The position numbers were made by a program, and so were the translations under genes. A DNA stretch of 19,573 nucleotides. It comes from Gemmatimonadota bacterium. GTDB taxonomy: Bacteria; JBHIER01; G020348925. The notes beneath the pieces were generated by a model. The model saw nothing but the letters and a program-made list of their open reading frames with translations, did no database searches and was not told the DNA's origin. This document shows positions 1-7,024 of this stretch, one piece after another (the stretch's first letter is position 1; each line of letters begins with the position of its first letter). The stretch covers positions 4,903,583 through 4,923,155 of the forward strand of contig CP070758.1 in NCBI GenBank assembly GCA_020348925.1, read 5' to 3'.

Positions 1-314
1 CGGTTCTTCAGAGCCAGTTCAGCCACTAACTGTTTGAGCTGTTCGTTCTCCTTGCGATAGGCTCCCACTTCACTGCTAGTCGCCTCACGCTCAATATCAC
101 CCAACAGCCGTTTCTTCCCAGCTTCCAGAAACTCTTTACTCCAACGATAATAAAGATTGGGGTTGATTCCTTCACTGCGGCAGAGTGATTTGATACTCTC
201 CTCTCCTCGCAGCCCTTCTCAAACGATCCGTATCTTCTCTTCAGCACTAAACTTTCTTCTCGTTTTTCGTTTGATCTCTCGTACGACAGTGTCTGGTGTC
301 GTCGTCTGGTCCAT
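1..314 (-). pseudogene. IS3-family transposase orfA, interrupted by an in-frame TGA and partial at the window edge
   Basis: Starting at the ATG at 314-312, preceded by an AAGGAG ribosome-binding site, the frame begins MDQTTTPDTV and runs into the typical OrfA helix-turn-helix opening RKFSAEEKIRIV. A TGA at 221-219 (codon 32) then stops it. The same frame continues without further stops as EGLRGEESIKSLCRSEG, INPNLYYRWSKEFL and a helical segment rich in Glu, Leu and Lys (ENEQLKQLVAEL) up to the edge. This is the normal N-terminal HTH plus leucine-zipper layout of IS3-group OrfA, the DNA-binding half of the OrfAB transposase. A single C-to-T change (CGA to TGA) would explain the stop, but the original codon is unknown. 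The element is probably not self-mobile unless another copy supplies transposase. Confidence 0.85.
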
Positions 315-400
315 TTCTGACTCCTTTCGGGAGAGGCAAGGTAACAAAATCCAGCTCTTAATTCAAACACCAAATCTGTCCGAAATGTTCTGACGGCTCA
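1..400 (-). mobile_element. End of an IS3-family insertion sequence, cut by the window edge
   Basis: This block holds a broken IS3-type orfA reading leftward and, outside it, a candidate element terminus. Read on the minus strand from 400, the sequence starts TGAGCCGTCAGAACATTTCG, which has the TG-start expected of an IS3-family terminal inverted repeat. The boundary at 400 is supported by what lies on the other side: from about 401 the plus strand reads straight into a NifX-like coding frame that has no start of its own, as if the element had landed inside that gene. The second terminus, orfB and the target duplication lie beyond position 1 and cannot be checked. The exact terminus is inferred; the orfA identity is firm. 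Confidence 0.65.
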
Positions 401-578
401 CAGGCCTTTTTGCTGAAAAGAACATACAATTGGTTTTAGGTGAATCAGGACAAATTGATGAGACCGTCGACAAACTTATCCGGGGTGAACTGAAGGGTGG
501 TGAGAGCTTGTGCAAACCTGCGCTGGAAAAGGGTACGGCTTCGATAAAACAGAGTGCGACCACTCGCAACACAGTTAG
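401..578 (+). pseudogene. 3' remnant of a NifX/NifB-type dinitrogenase Fe-Mo cofactor family gene, frameshifted
   Basis: From 403 the plus strand encodes GLFAEKNIQLVLGESGQIDE followed by TVDKLIRGELKGGESLCKP. This resembles the second half of the small NifX-like (dinitrogenase iron-molybdenum cofactor biosynthesis) proteins, where an alpha/beta domain ends in a 'G..G..D..i..f..G.L..g' segment. After the Pro codon at 517-519 the frame loses sense. One base out of step, it continues as AGKGYGFDKTECDHSQHS and stops at TAG 576-578, which looks like the Gly-Lys-Gly-Tyr-Gly ... Cys-Asp-His tail of some members. A one-base deletion near 520-521 explains this. The 5' half is missing, apparently because the IS element sits at 400. 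The family assignment rests on recalled similarity and is moderately sure; the frameshift is seen directly. Confidence 0.55.
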
Positions 579-619
579 ATTTCGTATGAGCGATGCTCTC
601 TTGGCTGAAGTAAGATTGT

Positions 620-1033
620 ATGGATCAAAGAGCAACAAATTTAGAACATAGATATTGCTTCGCCTGTGGAACCGAGAATCCCGACGGCTTAGCTCTCGAA
701 TTTGTCTTGTCAAAAGACGAAGAGATATCGGCCGTTTTCACTCCGAAGAGAATTCACCAGGGGTACGATGACATGCTTCATGGCGGTATCGTGTGTACCC
801 TTCTCGATGCAGCCATGACCCGACTCCTCATGAGCAAAGGGATAACGGCCGTCACCGCAAATCTTAATGTTCGTTTCAAAAAACCCGTCCCAATTACAGA
901 AAGACTGGTAGTACACGCCCGAATTGTGAAACGGCGCGAACGCTATTTTCAGTGCTCCGCTGACCTTGCAGTAACCGGATCTGTCGCAGCAACAGCTACA
1001 GGAAAATTTTTGAGGAGAAGAAAGACGAAGTGA
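620..1033 (+). CDS. PaaI-type hotdog thioesterase (4HBT superfamily)
   Basis: This 137-residue protein has the usual size of single-domain hotdog thioesterases, which hydrolyse acyl- or aryl-CoA thioesters in the cytoplasm. It shows the N-terminal CFACGTENPDGLALEF signature (residues 13-28), common in one PaaI-like subgroup, and the hotdog active-site stretch LHGGIVCTLLDAAMT (53-67), where the HGG turn and the Asp at 63 are the expected catalytic neighbourhood. An in-frame TAA at 611-613 excludes an earlier start; a weak GAAGTAAG lies upstream of the ATG. The stop overlaps the start of the next gene by 4 bp (GTGA), so the two are probably co-translated. The substrate is unknown. An acyl-CoA thioesterase beside a Fe-S scaffold gives no clear pathway. 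Confidence 0.85.
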   Translation: MDQRATNLEHRYCFACGTENPDGLALEFVLSKDEEISAVFTPKRIHQGYDDMLHGGIVCTLLDAAMTRLLMSKGITAVTANLNVRFKKPVPITERLVVHARIVKRRERYFQCSADLAVTGSVAATATGKFLRRRKTK

Positions 1034-1515
1034 AAAGGAATGATATTAAATCCGATTTCGAAAAGATGGCTGACAGCTTAGAGTCAGGTATCATGGAGCA
1101 GATGCAGCGCAATTACTCACACACTGTCATCGATCACGCTATGAATCCGAGAAACATCGGTAAAATCGAAGGTGCGGAAGGTCATGCACGATTCACTGGC
1201 CCTTGCGGAGACATAATGGAGATCTTCCTCAGAATTCAAAATAATGTGATTACAGAAGTCTCATTTATGACTGACGGCTGTGGTACATCTCTAGCAAGTG
1301 GCAGTATGGTTACGGAATTGGTAAAAAGAAAACACATCCAGGCAGCGTATCGTATCAATCAGAAAAACGTCCTTGAAGCTCTGGGAGGGCTTCCTGAAGA
1401 AGACGAACACTGTGCACTTTTGGCAGCCAGTACCATGAAACTGGCCGTCCAAGATTATCTGAGCACAAGAAATCACCTGTGGAAGAGAATGTACAAACCT
1501 GGAGAACGTTCCTAA
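1030..1515 (+). CDS. IscU/NifU N-domain Fe-S cluster assembly scaffold
   Basis: This 161-residue protein is predicted to be a scaffold on which [2Fe-2S] or [4Fe-4S] clusters are built before delivery to apoproteins. All three ligand cysteines of the IscU fold are present in standard contexts: C59 in GPCGD with the regulatory Asp at 61, C84 in DGCGTSLASGS, and C128 in EHCALLAAS. The opening YSHTVIDHAMNPRNIG (29-44) is the usual IscU N-terminus. It is preceded by about 28 extra charged residues if the GTG at 1030 is used; ATGs at 1066 and 1093 would remove part of these. GTG is favoured by the 4-bp overlap with the thioesterase stop and by a GAGGAGAAG upstream. The C-terminal extension after 143 is short and basic. 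No cysteine desulfurase is in the window. Confidence 0.88.
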   Translation: MKRNDIKSDFEKMADSLESGIMEQMQRNYSHTVIDHAMNPRNIGKIEGAEGHARFTGPCGDIMEIFLRIQNNVITEVSFMTDGCGTSLASGSMVTELVKRKHIQAAYRINQKNVLEALGGLPEEDEHCALLAASTMKLAVQDYLSTRNHLWKRMYKPGERS

Positions 1516-1881
1516 GCTGCCATATGAGAAGTCCATGGCATCAAGGACCACAGCCTCCCTGAAGAGAAGCACTCCAGTAACATATTCAATAGGGAGAGGA
1601 AGTGTCAGAGAAAGAGATTGTGCCTCGGGAATCCTCTCTTAGAAAGCTGTGATAGAAAGAGAGACTCAGCAACCTCGATACTCTGTTGATGGCCACACGG
1701 ATCAGGAATACTTCCAACCACAGTTCTTTGACAGTGCCACTCCCCTTAAATCTCTGCTATGGTTAGGACTCTAGACTGGCCCTCAACTCGGAAAAATGCG
1801 GAATGACCTAACGGTCAAATCATATCGGAGCTACAATGCGTCACACGTCTCGACTGTGTGCAACCTCTCGAGGATGTCCAC
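1516..1881. other. Intergenic stretch between convergent genes, no supported gene
   Basis: The stretch lies between the 3' ends of the scaffold gene and rubrerythrin. It contains a tiny GTG-started frame with a good GGGAGAGGAA site (1602-1652, starting MSEKEIVPRESS), and directly after it, two bases out of frame, a 40-codon open frame (1652-1774, containing YSVDGHTDQEYFQPQFF). Together these could be the remains of a small broken gene, but neither matches anything recognised. Near the rubrerythrin end are two short inverted repeats: TGACC/GGTCA at 1804-1817, and CACAC/GTGTG around 1843-1861. Neither has a T-tract that would mark a clear intrinsic terminator. Confidence 0.5.
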
Positions 1882-2472
1882 CTACCAATTCTCCGCCAGA
1901 AGCTCGAAGTGGGCCTGGGGGTGGGCGCAGGCGGGACATTGATCAGGGGCTCTAGTCCCTTTGTGCAGGTAGCCACAGTTGCGGCACCGCCACACGACCG
2001 GCTTATCCTTTTTGAACACCGTCCCCGCTTCAATGTTTGACAGAAGACCCAGGTATCGCTTCTCGTGCTGTTTCTCGGCCACGGCGATGGACTCGAATAT
2101 CGCGGCGATCTCATCGAAACCCTCGTCGCGGGCGCCCTTGGCAAAGGATGGATACATCTCCGTCCATTCGTAGCGTTCCCCTCCGGCTGCCTCCTTCAGA
2201 TTCTCCGTCGTGGTTCCGATAACACCGGCCGGAAAGGCGGCCTGAATCTCGACCTCGCCGCCCTGGAGAAGCTTGAAAAATCTCTTAGCGTGTTCCTTCT
2301 CCTGATTTGCTGTCTCCTCAAAAATGTCTGCAATCTGGACATAACCCTCTTTTCTCGCCTGACTGGAGAAATAGGTATAGCGGTTGCGCGCCTGCGACTC
2401 GCCGGCGAAAGCCGTCAACAGGTTCTTCTCCGTCTGCGTACCTTTCAGGTTACTGCCTTTCGGGTTATTCAT
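1882..2472 (-). CDS. rbr: Rubrerythrin
   Basis: Rubrerythrin is a cytoplasmic diiron peroxidase of anaerobes that reduces H2O2 with electrons passed through its rubredoxin-like domain. The N-terminal ferritin-like four-helix domain has the expected ligands: E25 in [13 protein letters not shown]58 and H61 in [10 protein letters not shown]99 and E102 in [13 protein letters not shown]133 and H136 in AEKQHEKRY. The C-terminal rubredoxin-like site is CRNC (163-166) and CPAC (179-182). The chosen start is the ATG at 2472, giving 196 residues and the usual beginning [18 protein letters not shown] lies just upstream. An in-frame ATG seven codons earlier (2493) would put that ribosome-binding site inside the coding region. 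It follows the FAD/Fe-S fusion gene by 30 bp, so it is probably in the same transcript. Confidence 0.96.
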   Translation of the reverse strand: MNNPKGSNLKGTQTEKNLLTAFAGESQARNRYTYFSSQARKEGYVQIADIFEETANQEKEHAKRFFKLLQGGEVEIQAAFPAGVIGTTTENLKEAAGGERYEWTEMYPSFAKGARDEGFDEIAAIFESIAVAEKQHEKRYLGLLSNIEAGTVFKKDKPVVWRCRNCGYLHKGTRAPDQCPACAHPQAHFELLAENW

Positions 2473-2502
2473 CTTTCCTTCCTCCTTCTTCATATAGAGG
2501 GT

Positions 2503-5500
2503 TTAATTGTTATTCTTTCCTCTCAGAAAATCGATCATCGGCTGTGTGACAAGGGGGACCACATCGCCGATCATGTGCGGCATGAGGTTGTCCATCACCT
2601 TGGGCATGAGATCGGGCATCTGTTCTTTCATATAATCGGGCATAGGAATCCGCTCGGCCACACGTTCTAGCATGGTGGGCATAACTTTGGGCATCATCAT
2701 GGGCAGCAGCCGCGGAAAGAGAACCGGAAACATCGGTTTCATCATCTCAAGGGCCAGCGGTACCTTTCCCATAAAGCGCATCATCGAACCCATACCAAAG
2801 GGCATGGCATCAATGAGTTCCGACCACATCGTGCCCATGAGATCGGCAAAACCCTGGGGTGTCATGAGGGCAATCATCTTTTCGAACACAGCCCACTGGG
2901 CCTGGACTTCCGGGTTCGGATCAGGGAAATCGTAGCCCAGGGCCGAGGCGGCAAACCTGGCCAGATCCACAGTTTCTACGGGAACATCCCTCTTCTCGGC
3001 GCTGACCCGAAGCTGGAACTCACAGCAGGGACAGAGGGCCAAAACCTTATCGGCACCGGCCTCCACCGCCTCTTCAAGACGGGATTTGCCGATGTCGTGG
3101 GCCACAGGCGGATCTTTGATCAAGGTCAGAACAGATCCGCAGCAGTGGGCCTCTTCGTGATGGTGGCTCATCTCCACAAATTCCACATTCGGAATGGCCT
3201 TGATGACATCCCGCGGTGGCTCATACACACCGGAGGCGCGACCGATGTGGCACGAATCGTGCCAGGTGACTCTCATTTTCGAACCTTCCGAAGATGTTGA
3301 AACTTCGGAAGTCTTGGGGAAGTTGAATTCACCTGCCTTGATTTTCTCTGAAAGCACCTCACTGTAATGCCTGGCTGTAATGTCGTAATCGATACCCACT
3401 TTCTCGGCCCAGTCAGGATACACTTGTCGCCACATCATATCGCAGGCCGGACAGGAACTGATGACCGTATCGGCACCCGTGTCCCTGACGGCTTCGATGT
3501 TCTTCTTCATGGTTTCGACAAAGAGGTCCCACTTGCCGGCCACCAGCATCGGTGTCGCACAACAGTTCTCATTCTTTCCCACAATTGTAAAATCAACATT
3601 GGCGGCGCTCAGCAGCCGTACGCTGGCCTGGGCAATATCATGTTCAACATAGCTGGCCGTGCAGCCGGCAAAATAGACATTCTTCGATGTTCGTCCGGGT
3701 CCGTGCTTGTCCATCAGGTCTTCCGGGAACCATTCGATTCGATCCTTTCGATATCCGGCCCAAATATCTCCTTCGGCTTCCAATGCCGCTGCCATCATCT
3801 CAAAGGGCGGAAACGTCATTCTCTTCTCTTCCTGGATAAGTTGGCCGCGCAGCTTCATCCATGACGGTTCAATGGGCAAGGCCGCTGAACACCGAAGATT
3901 GCACATCTCGCACGTTGTGCAGACAAGCATGGTATCGATCATAAACTGGTTCCATTTTTCTCGACCTTCAATATACTCCCGCAACCAGTACCACTTGCCC
4001 CGGGGACTCTGGCTCTCCCAGCCGCGGCCATAAAACTGGTCGCATTCATCAATGCAATATCCGCACTGGGAACAGCTGTAGGCGTACCAAACCACATCGG
4101 CGGGAATGTTCCGAACCGGCTGGGTGTGACGCTCGCCCAGCTTGGGGAAGAAGCGGTTGCCCAGTGGTCGCATCAGTGGCTCGAAAGCGGTGGCCATTTT
4201 GACGACGGTACTGACCAATCCGCCGGAAATGACCTTACCCGGGTTCATAATCCCCTTGGGATCGATCTGGGCTTTGAATGCACGCAGTTTCTCAACTCTC
4301 TCTTTTCCCAAAATGGCATCTGCCTTCTTTGCGAAGTACAACCCGGTGGCGTATGGCCGGCCGCCGTGCTCCTCTGCGATTTTCATCAATGACAGTGACA
4401 GCCCAAAGACAAAGTTGTAGCCGAACTCGCGCTCGTCACTGGGAATGAATCCCAAAACGACCACCTCAGGCTGACCATCTTTCCCCTCGCGTATAACAAC
4501 ACCCTCCTTGACCAGCGGTTGTTGAATCTTGTTCTCAATTTCATCCATCACAACCCCGAGGTTGGACAGAGGAACGACGACTTCCGCTGGCACGAGGGAC
4601 GGTCCGAGACGCTTGACAATCATCAGTTTGAACCGATTCTCCCACTCGTGTTCGGCAATACGCTCGCTGAGCTCCTTGGCTTTGCACAATTGGAGCATTC
4701 TCTGGATATGTGGCCGAACGGATCCGCTGTCCTTGCTGCGAAAGGCCAGTGTCATAATATACATAACCGGGAGGAGAACACGCTCCTCGGCAGGGTGCCC
4801 GTGGTGCTCCATGAGCGGCGCCTGATTCTTGAGCTCGGCCATCTTCGGGTTGATAAAAGAGAGTGACCAGATAGGTATATCGGCGCTGATCAGGGATTCG
4901 ATCAACCACTGCAAGCCGCGCGATTCCGGACAACCGATGGAAATCACGTCAAGATCCTCAAGAGGTTGGACCTTCAGAGTGACCTCAGTGATGAGGCCCG
5001 TAATGCCTTCCGCGTCGGCGATGAGATCCAACTCGTTATCGGTGAACTCATTCACATCGCCTGTGGGCAGCACGACCCGTGCACTGAGAACATTGTCTTT
5101 GTACCAACCCGCCTCGTACGAACCGAATCCGGTCCCTCCCTGCGCCAGCCAGCCCCCGGCTGTGGATGAAGGATAACTGCTCGGATAGAGCCGCAAGGTG
5201 AGGTCATATTTTGCCAGTTCTCTGTCGAGTGATTCCCAAACCATCCCAGCCTCGACTGTGGCGGTTTGCCCTTCAGGATCGATGTTAATGGCTCGTTTCA
5301 TCCGGTAGAAATCGACCACGATACCTTTTTGGGTGGGAATAACCCCTCCGTAACCGGAGGACGCTTTGGCCCGAGGTGTCAGAGGGATGTTTTGCTCCCC
5401 CGCCCAGCGAACGAGCTCCACGACTTCCCCCTCATTGATCGGTTGAACAACAGCGTCGGGAGTTGTGTCGCCGATCAAAGGCTTGAACAGGCTTGGCATG

Positions 5501-5607
5501 GCTGCAATGTCGTGCCCATAGAGCTTCCGTTCAATCCTTTGAAAAGCGACTCGATCACCGAATGTTTCTCTGAGATATTCTTTTTGCTTTCGTGTCAATT
5601 TTCCCAT
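2503..5607 (-). CDS. FAD-linked oxidase / 4Fe-4S / CCG-domain fusion with a Met/Pro-rich C-terminal tail
   Basis: This 1034-residue protein combines a GlcD/D-lactate-dehydrogenase-type flavoprotein with an HdrD/GlpC-type Fe-S module. Residues about 45-215 form the FAD-binding domain (PRAKASSGYGG, GGWLAQGGTGFGSYEAG) and about 230-465 the FAD-oxidase C domain, ending in the typical IDPKGIMNPGK. Two 4Fe-4S motifs follow: C512/C515/C518/C522 and C563/C566/C569/C573. Then come two CCG (cysteine-rich) domains, with C649, CC682-683 and CPAC 719-722, and with C786, CC822-823 and CPCC 859-862. Members oxidise a 2-hydroxyacid or similar substrate and pass electrons to quinone, ferredoxin or a disulfide; the substrate is not visible here. 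Residues about 905-1034 are an unusual Met/Pro-rich tail. The start is preceded by only a weak ribosome-binding site. The gene lies 71 bp after the permease gene and 30 bp before rubrerythrin. Confidence 0.9.
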   Translation of the reverse strand: MGKLTRKQKEYLRETFGDRVAFQRIERKLYGHDIAAMPSLFKPLIGDTTPDAVVQPINEGEVVELVRWAGEQNIPLTPRAKASSGYGGVIPTQKGIVVDFYRMKRAINIDPEGQTATVEAGMVWESLDRELAKYDLTLRLYPSSYPSSTAGGWLAQGGTGFGSYEAGWYKDNVLSARVVLPTGDVNEFTDNELDLIADAEGITGLITEVTLKVQPLEDLDVISIGCPESRGLQWLIESLISADIPIWSLSFINPKMAELKNQAPLMEHHGHPAEERVLLPVMYIMTLAFRSKDSGSVRPHIQRMLQLCKAKELSERIAEHEWENRFKLMIVKRLGPSLVPAEVVVPLSNLGVVMDEIENKIQQPLVKEGVVIREGKDGQPEVVVLGFIPSDEREFGYNFVFGLSLSLMKIAEEHGGRPYATGLYFAKKADAILGKERVEKLRAFKAQIDPKGIMNPGKVISGGLVSTVVKMATAFEPLMRPLGNRFFPKLGERHTQPVRNIPADVVWYAYSCSQCGYCIDECDQFYGRGWESQSPRGKWYWLREYIEGREKWNQFMIDTMLVCTTCEMCNLRCSAALPIEPSWMKLRGQLIQEEKRMTFPPFEMMAAALEAEGDIWAGYRKDRIEWFPEDLMDKHGPGRTSKNVYFAGCTASYVEHDIAQASVRLLSAANVDFTIVGKNENCCATPMLVAGKWDLFVETMKKNIEAVRDTGADTVISSCPACDMMWRQVYPDWAEKVGIDYDITARHYSEVLSEKIKAGEFNFPKTSEVSTSSEGSKMRVTWHDSCHIGRASGVYEPPRDVIKAIPNVEFVEMSHHHEEAHCCGSVLTLIKDPPVAHDIGKSRLEEAVEAGADKVLALCPCCEFQLRVSAEKRDVPVETVDLARFAASALGYDFPDPNPEVQAQWAVFEKMIALMTPQGFADLMGTMWSELIDAMPFGMGSMMRFMGKVPLALEMMKPMFPVLFPRLLPMMMPKVMPTMLERVAERIPMPDYMKEQMPDLMPKVMDNLMPHMIGDVVPLVTQPMIDFLRGKNNN

Positions 5608-5678
5608 ATCACCATTGTCCTATGATAACAGAGCAATGTGTCCTTCGAAATGCATTCATTTCTTCTTATCGAATATTC

Positions 5679-6905
5679 TTATGTTTTCTTTTCCGTGACA
5701 GTATATCCCGCCTCTTGTATACCCTGTTTTATGGTATCAAGATTGAGCTCTCCATTTACGCCGACCGTTTTTGTCTCCAAATCTATATGAATCTTTTCAA
5801 CGCCAGGTATCTTCTTCACCGCCTGCTCGATCGTCATCTTGCAATGATTGCACGTCATTTCCGGAACATGGAGTTCAAATTTCATGTCCTCCGTCTTCAC
5901 CTTATCGCCCCGCTTGGCCGGGAGAAATCCTCGACCGATAAGAAACAGAAGAATAATTCCAGCAATTGCAGTCAGAGCTGGAGGTATGGCCTGTCCGTGA
6001 GGCATGACCAGATCGACATCACCACCCAGACTCTGCCACACAAGATTGAATATCCAGCCCATGCATAGAGATACAAGAACAATGAATATAAGATATACCA
6101 TAAATGCCCGTCGGCCCAACTTCGAATAAACAAAAGAAAGAGTTACCGTGTTCGTAGCAGGGCCAGCGATTAAAAAAACAAGAGCGGCGCCAGGAGTGAA
6201 ACCCTTACCGATCAAGGCGGCAGCGATCGGAATCGAACCTGTGGCACACACATACAGAGGTACGGCAAAGGCCAACATGATAATAAAGTGGAGCGCCGGT
6301 TGCGTGATGTGCTGTGTTAAGAGGCTTTCCGGAATAGCTACGGTTAAAACACCTCCCAAAAGGACACCAATGACCAGCCATTTCCCGATATCTTCGGCCA
6401 GCTCCAAGAAACCGTAACGGATTGCCTCCTTCACTTTGAATTGCGTTTTTCTATGATGAGGAGAACGAGGTGTCGGTACCGTTTCACCCTCTGGATTGAA
6501 GAACCGGTTAAAGACACCCACAACAACACCGTTGAAAAAGGCGGCTATCGGCCTGAATACGGCAAATAACGGCCCAAGCAAGGCATAGGTTGCCAGGATC
6601 GAATCCACCCCGGTGGTGGGTGTGGACACCAAAAAGGACAGAACCGAGCTCTTGCTGGCACCCTCTTTTTGAAGCGAAGCCGCCACGGGTATGACTCCGC
6701 AGGAGCAAATGGGTAGAGGTATCCCGAACAGTGTTGCTTTGAGGATGGACGTAATGCTTTTATCCCCCAAGTGCCGTGCAATAAATCCCTCACCCAAAAA
6801 AGCATGGAGAATCCCGGCAAAGAACATTCCTAAAAGTATGTATGGGGCCATAGCCAGCCACAAATTCATCGATTCATGGAAAATACTATAAAGTATATCT
6901 AACAT
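5679..6905 (-). CDS. SO_0444/ArsP-type metal efflux permease fused to a C-terminal HMA domain
   Basis: This 408-residue inner-membrane permease belongs to the DUF318/ArsP_1 group, whose members are annotated as Cu/Zn or organoarsenical efflux proteins. Several hydrophobic segments surround the family's cysteine motif in IPLPICSCGVIPVA (C67, C69), and a second half-repeat carries LYVCATGSIPIA (C220). A hydrophilic loop rich in basic and Pro residues (about 138-160) joins the two halves. After the last membrane helix (about 306-326), residues 341-405 form a heavy-metal-associated domain with MTCNHC (C352, C355), as in copper chaperones. A metal, most likely Cu(I) or Zn(II), may be taken by the HMA domain and exported; the metal is inferred from the family. 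AGGATGG precedes the ATG. It lies between the DUF438 gene and the FAD/Fe-S fusion gene. Confidence 0.88.
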   Translation of the reverse strand: MLDILYSIFHESMNLWLAMAPYILLGMFFAGILHAFLGEGFIARHLGDKSITSILKATLFGIPLPICSCGVIPVAASLQKEGASKSSVLSFLVSTPTTGVDSILATYALLGPLFAVFRPIAAFFNGVVVGVFNRFFNPEGETVPTPRSPHHRKTQFKVKEAIRYGFLELAEDIGKWLVIGVLLGGVLTVAIPESLLTQHITQPALHFIIMLAFAVPLYVCATGSIPIAAALIGKGFTPGAALVFLIAGPATNTVTLSFVYSKLGRRAFMVYLIFIVLVSLCMGWIFNLVWQSLGGDVDLVMPHGQAIPPALTAIAGIILLFLIGRGFLPAKRGDKVKTEDMKFELHVPEMTCNHCKMTIEQAVKKIPGVEKIHIDLETKTVGVNGELNLDTIKQGIQEAGYTVTEKKT

Positions 6906-7024
6906 GATCCATCCTATTCAAGCGCTTTATCATCTTGTTGACAATACAAACAGACACTTCAAACGCACAAGGACCATAATCGTTCCTTTTTTTACCGTAA
7001 AGGAAGATATATGATTGTTATCCC

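Noticed and set aside
26-373. 115-codon open frame on the minus strand across the transposase region
   Set aside because: It is out of frame with the OrfA protein, whose HTH and zipper motifs are readable in another frame interrupted by TGA; this frame shows no family features.
430-651. 73-codon open frame as an intact small gene
   Set aside because: Its first half matches the NifX-like remnant and its second half is the product of a frameshift, with the real tail readable in a neighbouring frame up to 578. It also overlaps the thioesterase start.
1804-1817. TGACC-TAAC-GGTCA inverted repeat, similar in arms to the dyad at 15660-15675
   Set aside because: The spacer is 4 instead of 2 and it lies between two convergent 3' ends, so a promoter operator is unlikely there. 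It may be part of a weak terminator structure.
2065-2670. 201-codon plus-strand frame over rubrerythrin and the flavoprotein tail
   Set aside because: Shadow of two well-supported minus-strand genes; no domain features of its own.
6983-7005. TTCCTTT ... AAAGGAA inverted repeat between the DUF438 and permease genes
   Set aside because: An A/T-rich 7-bp stem with a 9-base loop and no clear T-run in the transcript direction; too weak to call a terminator or operator alone.
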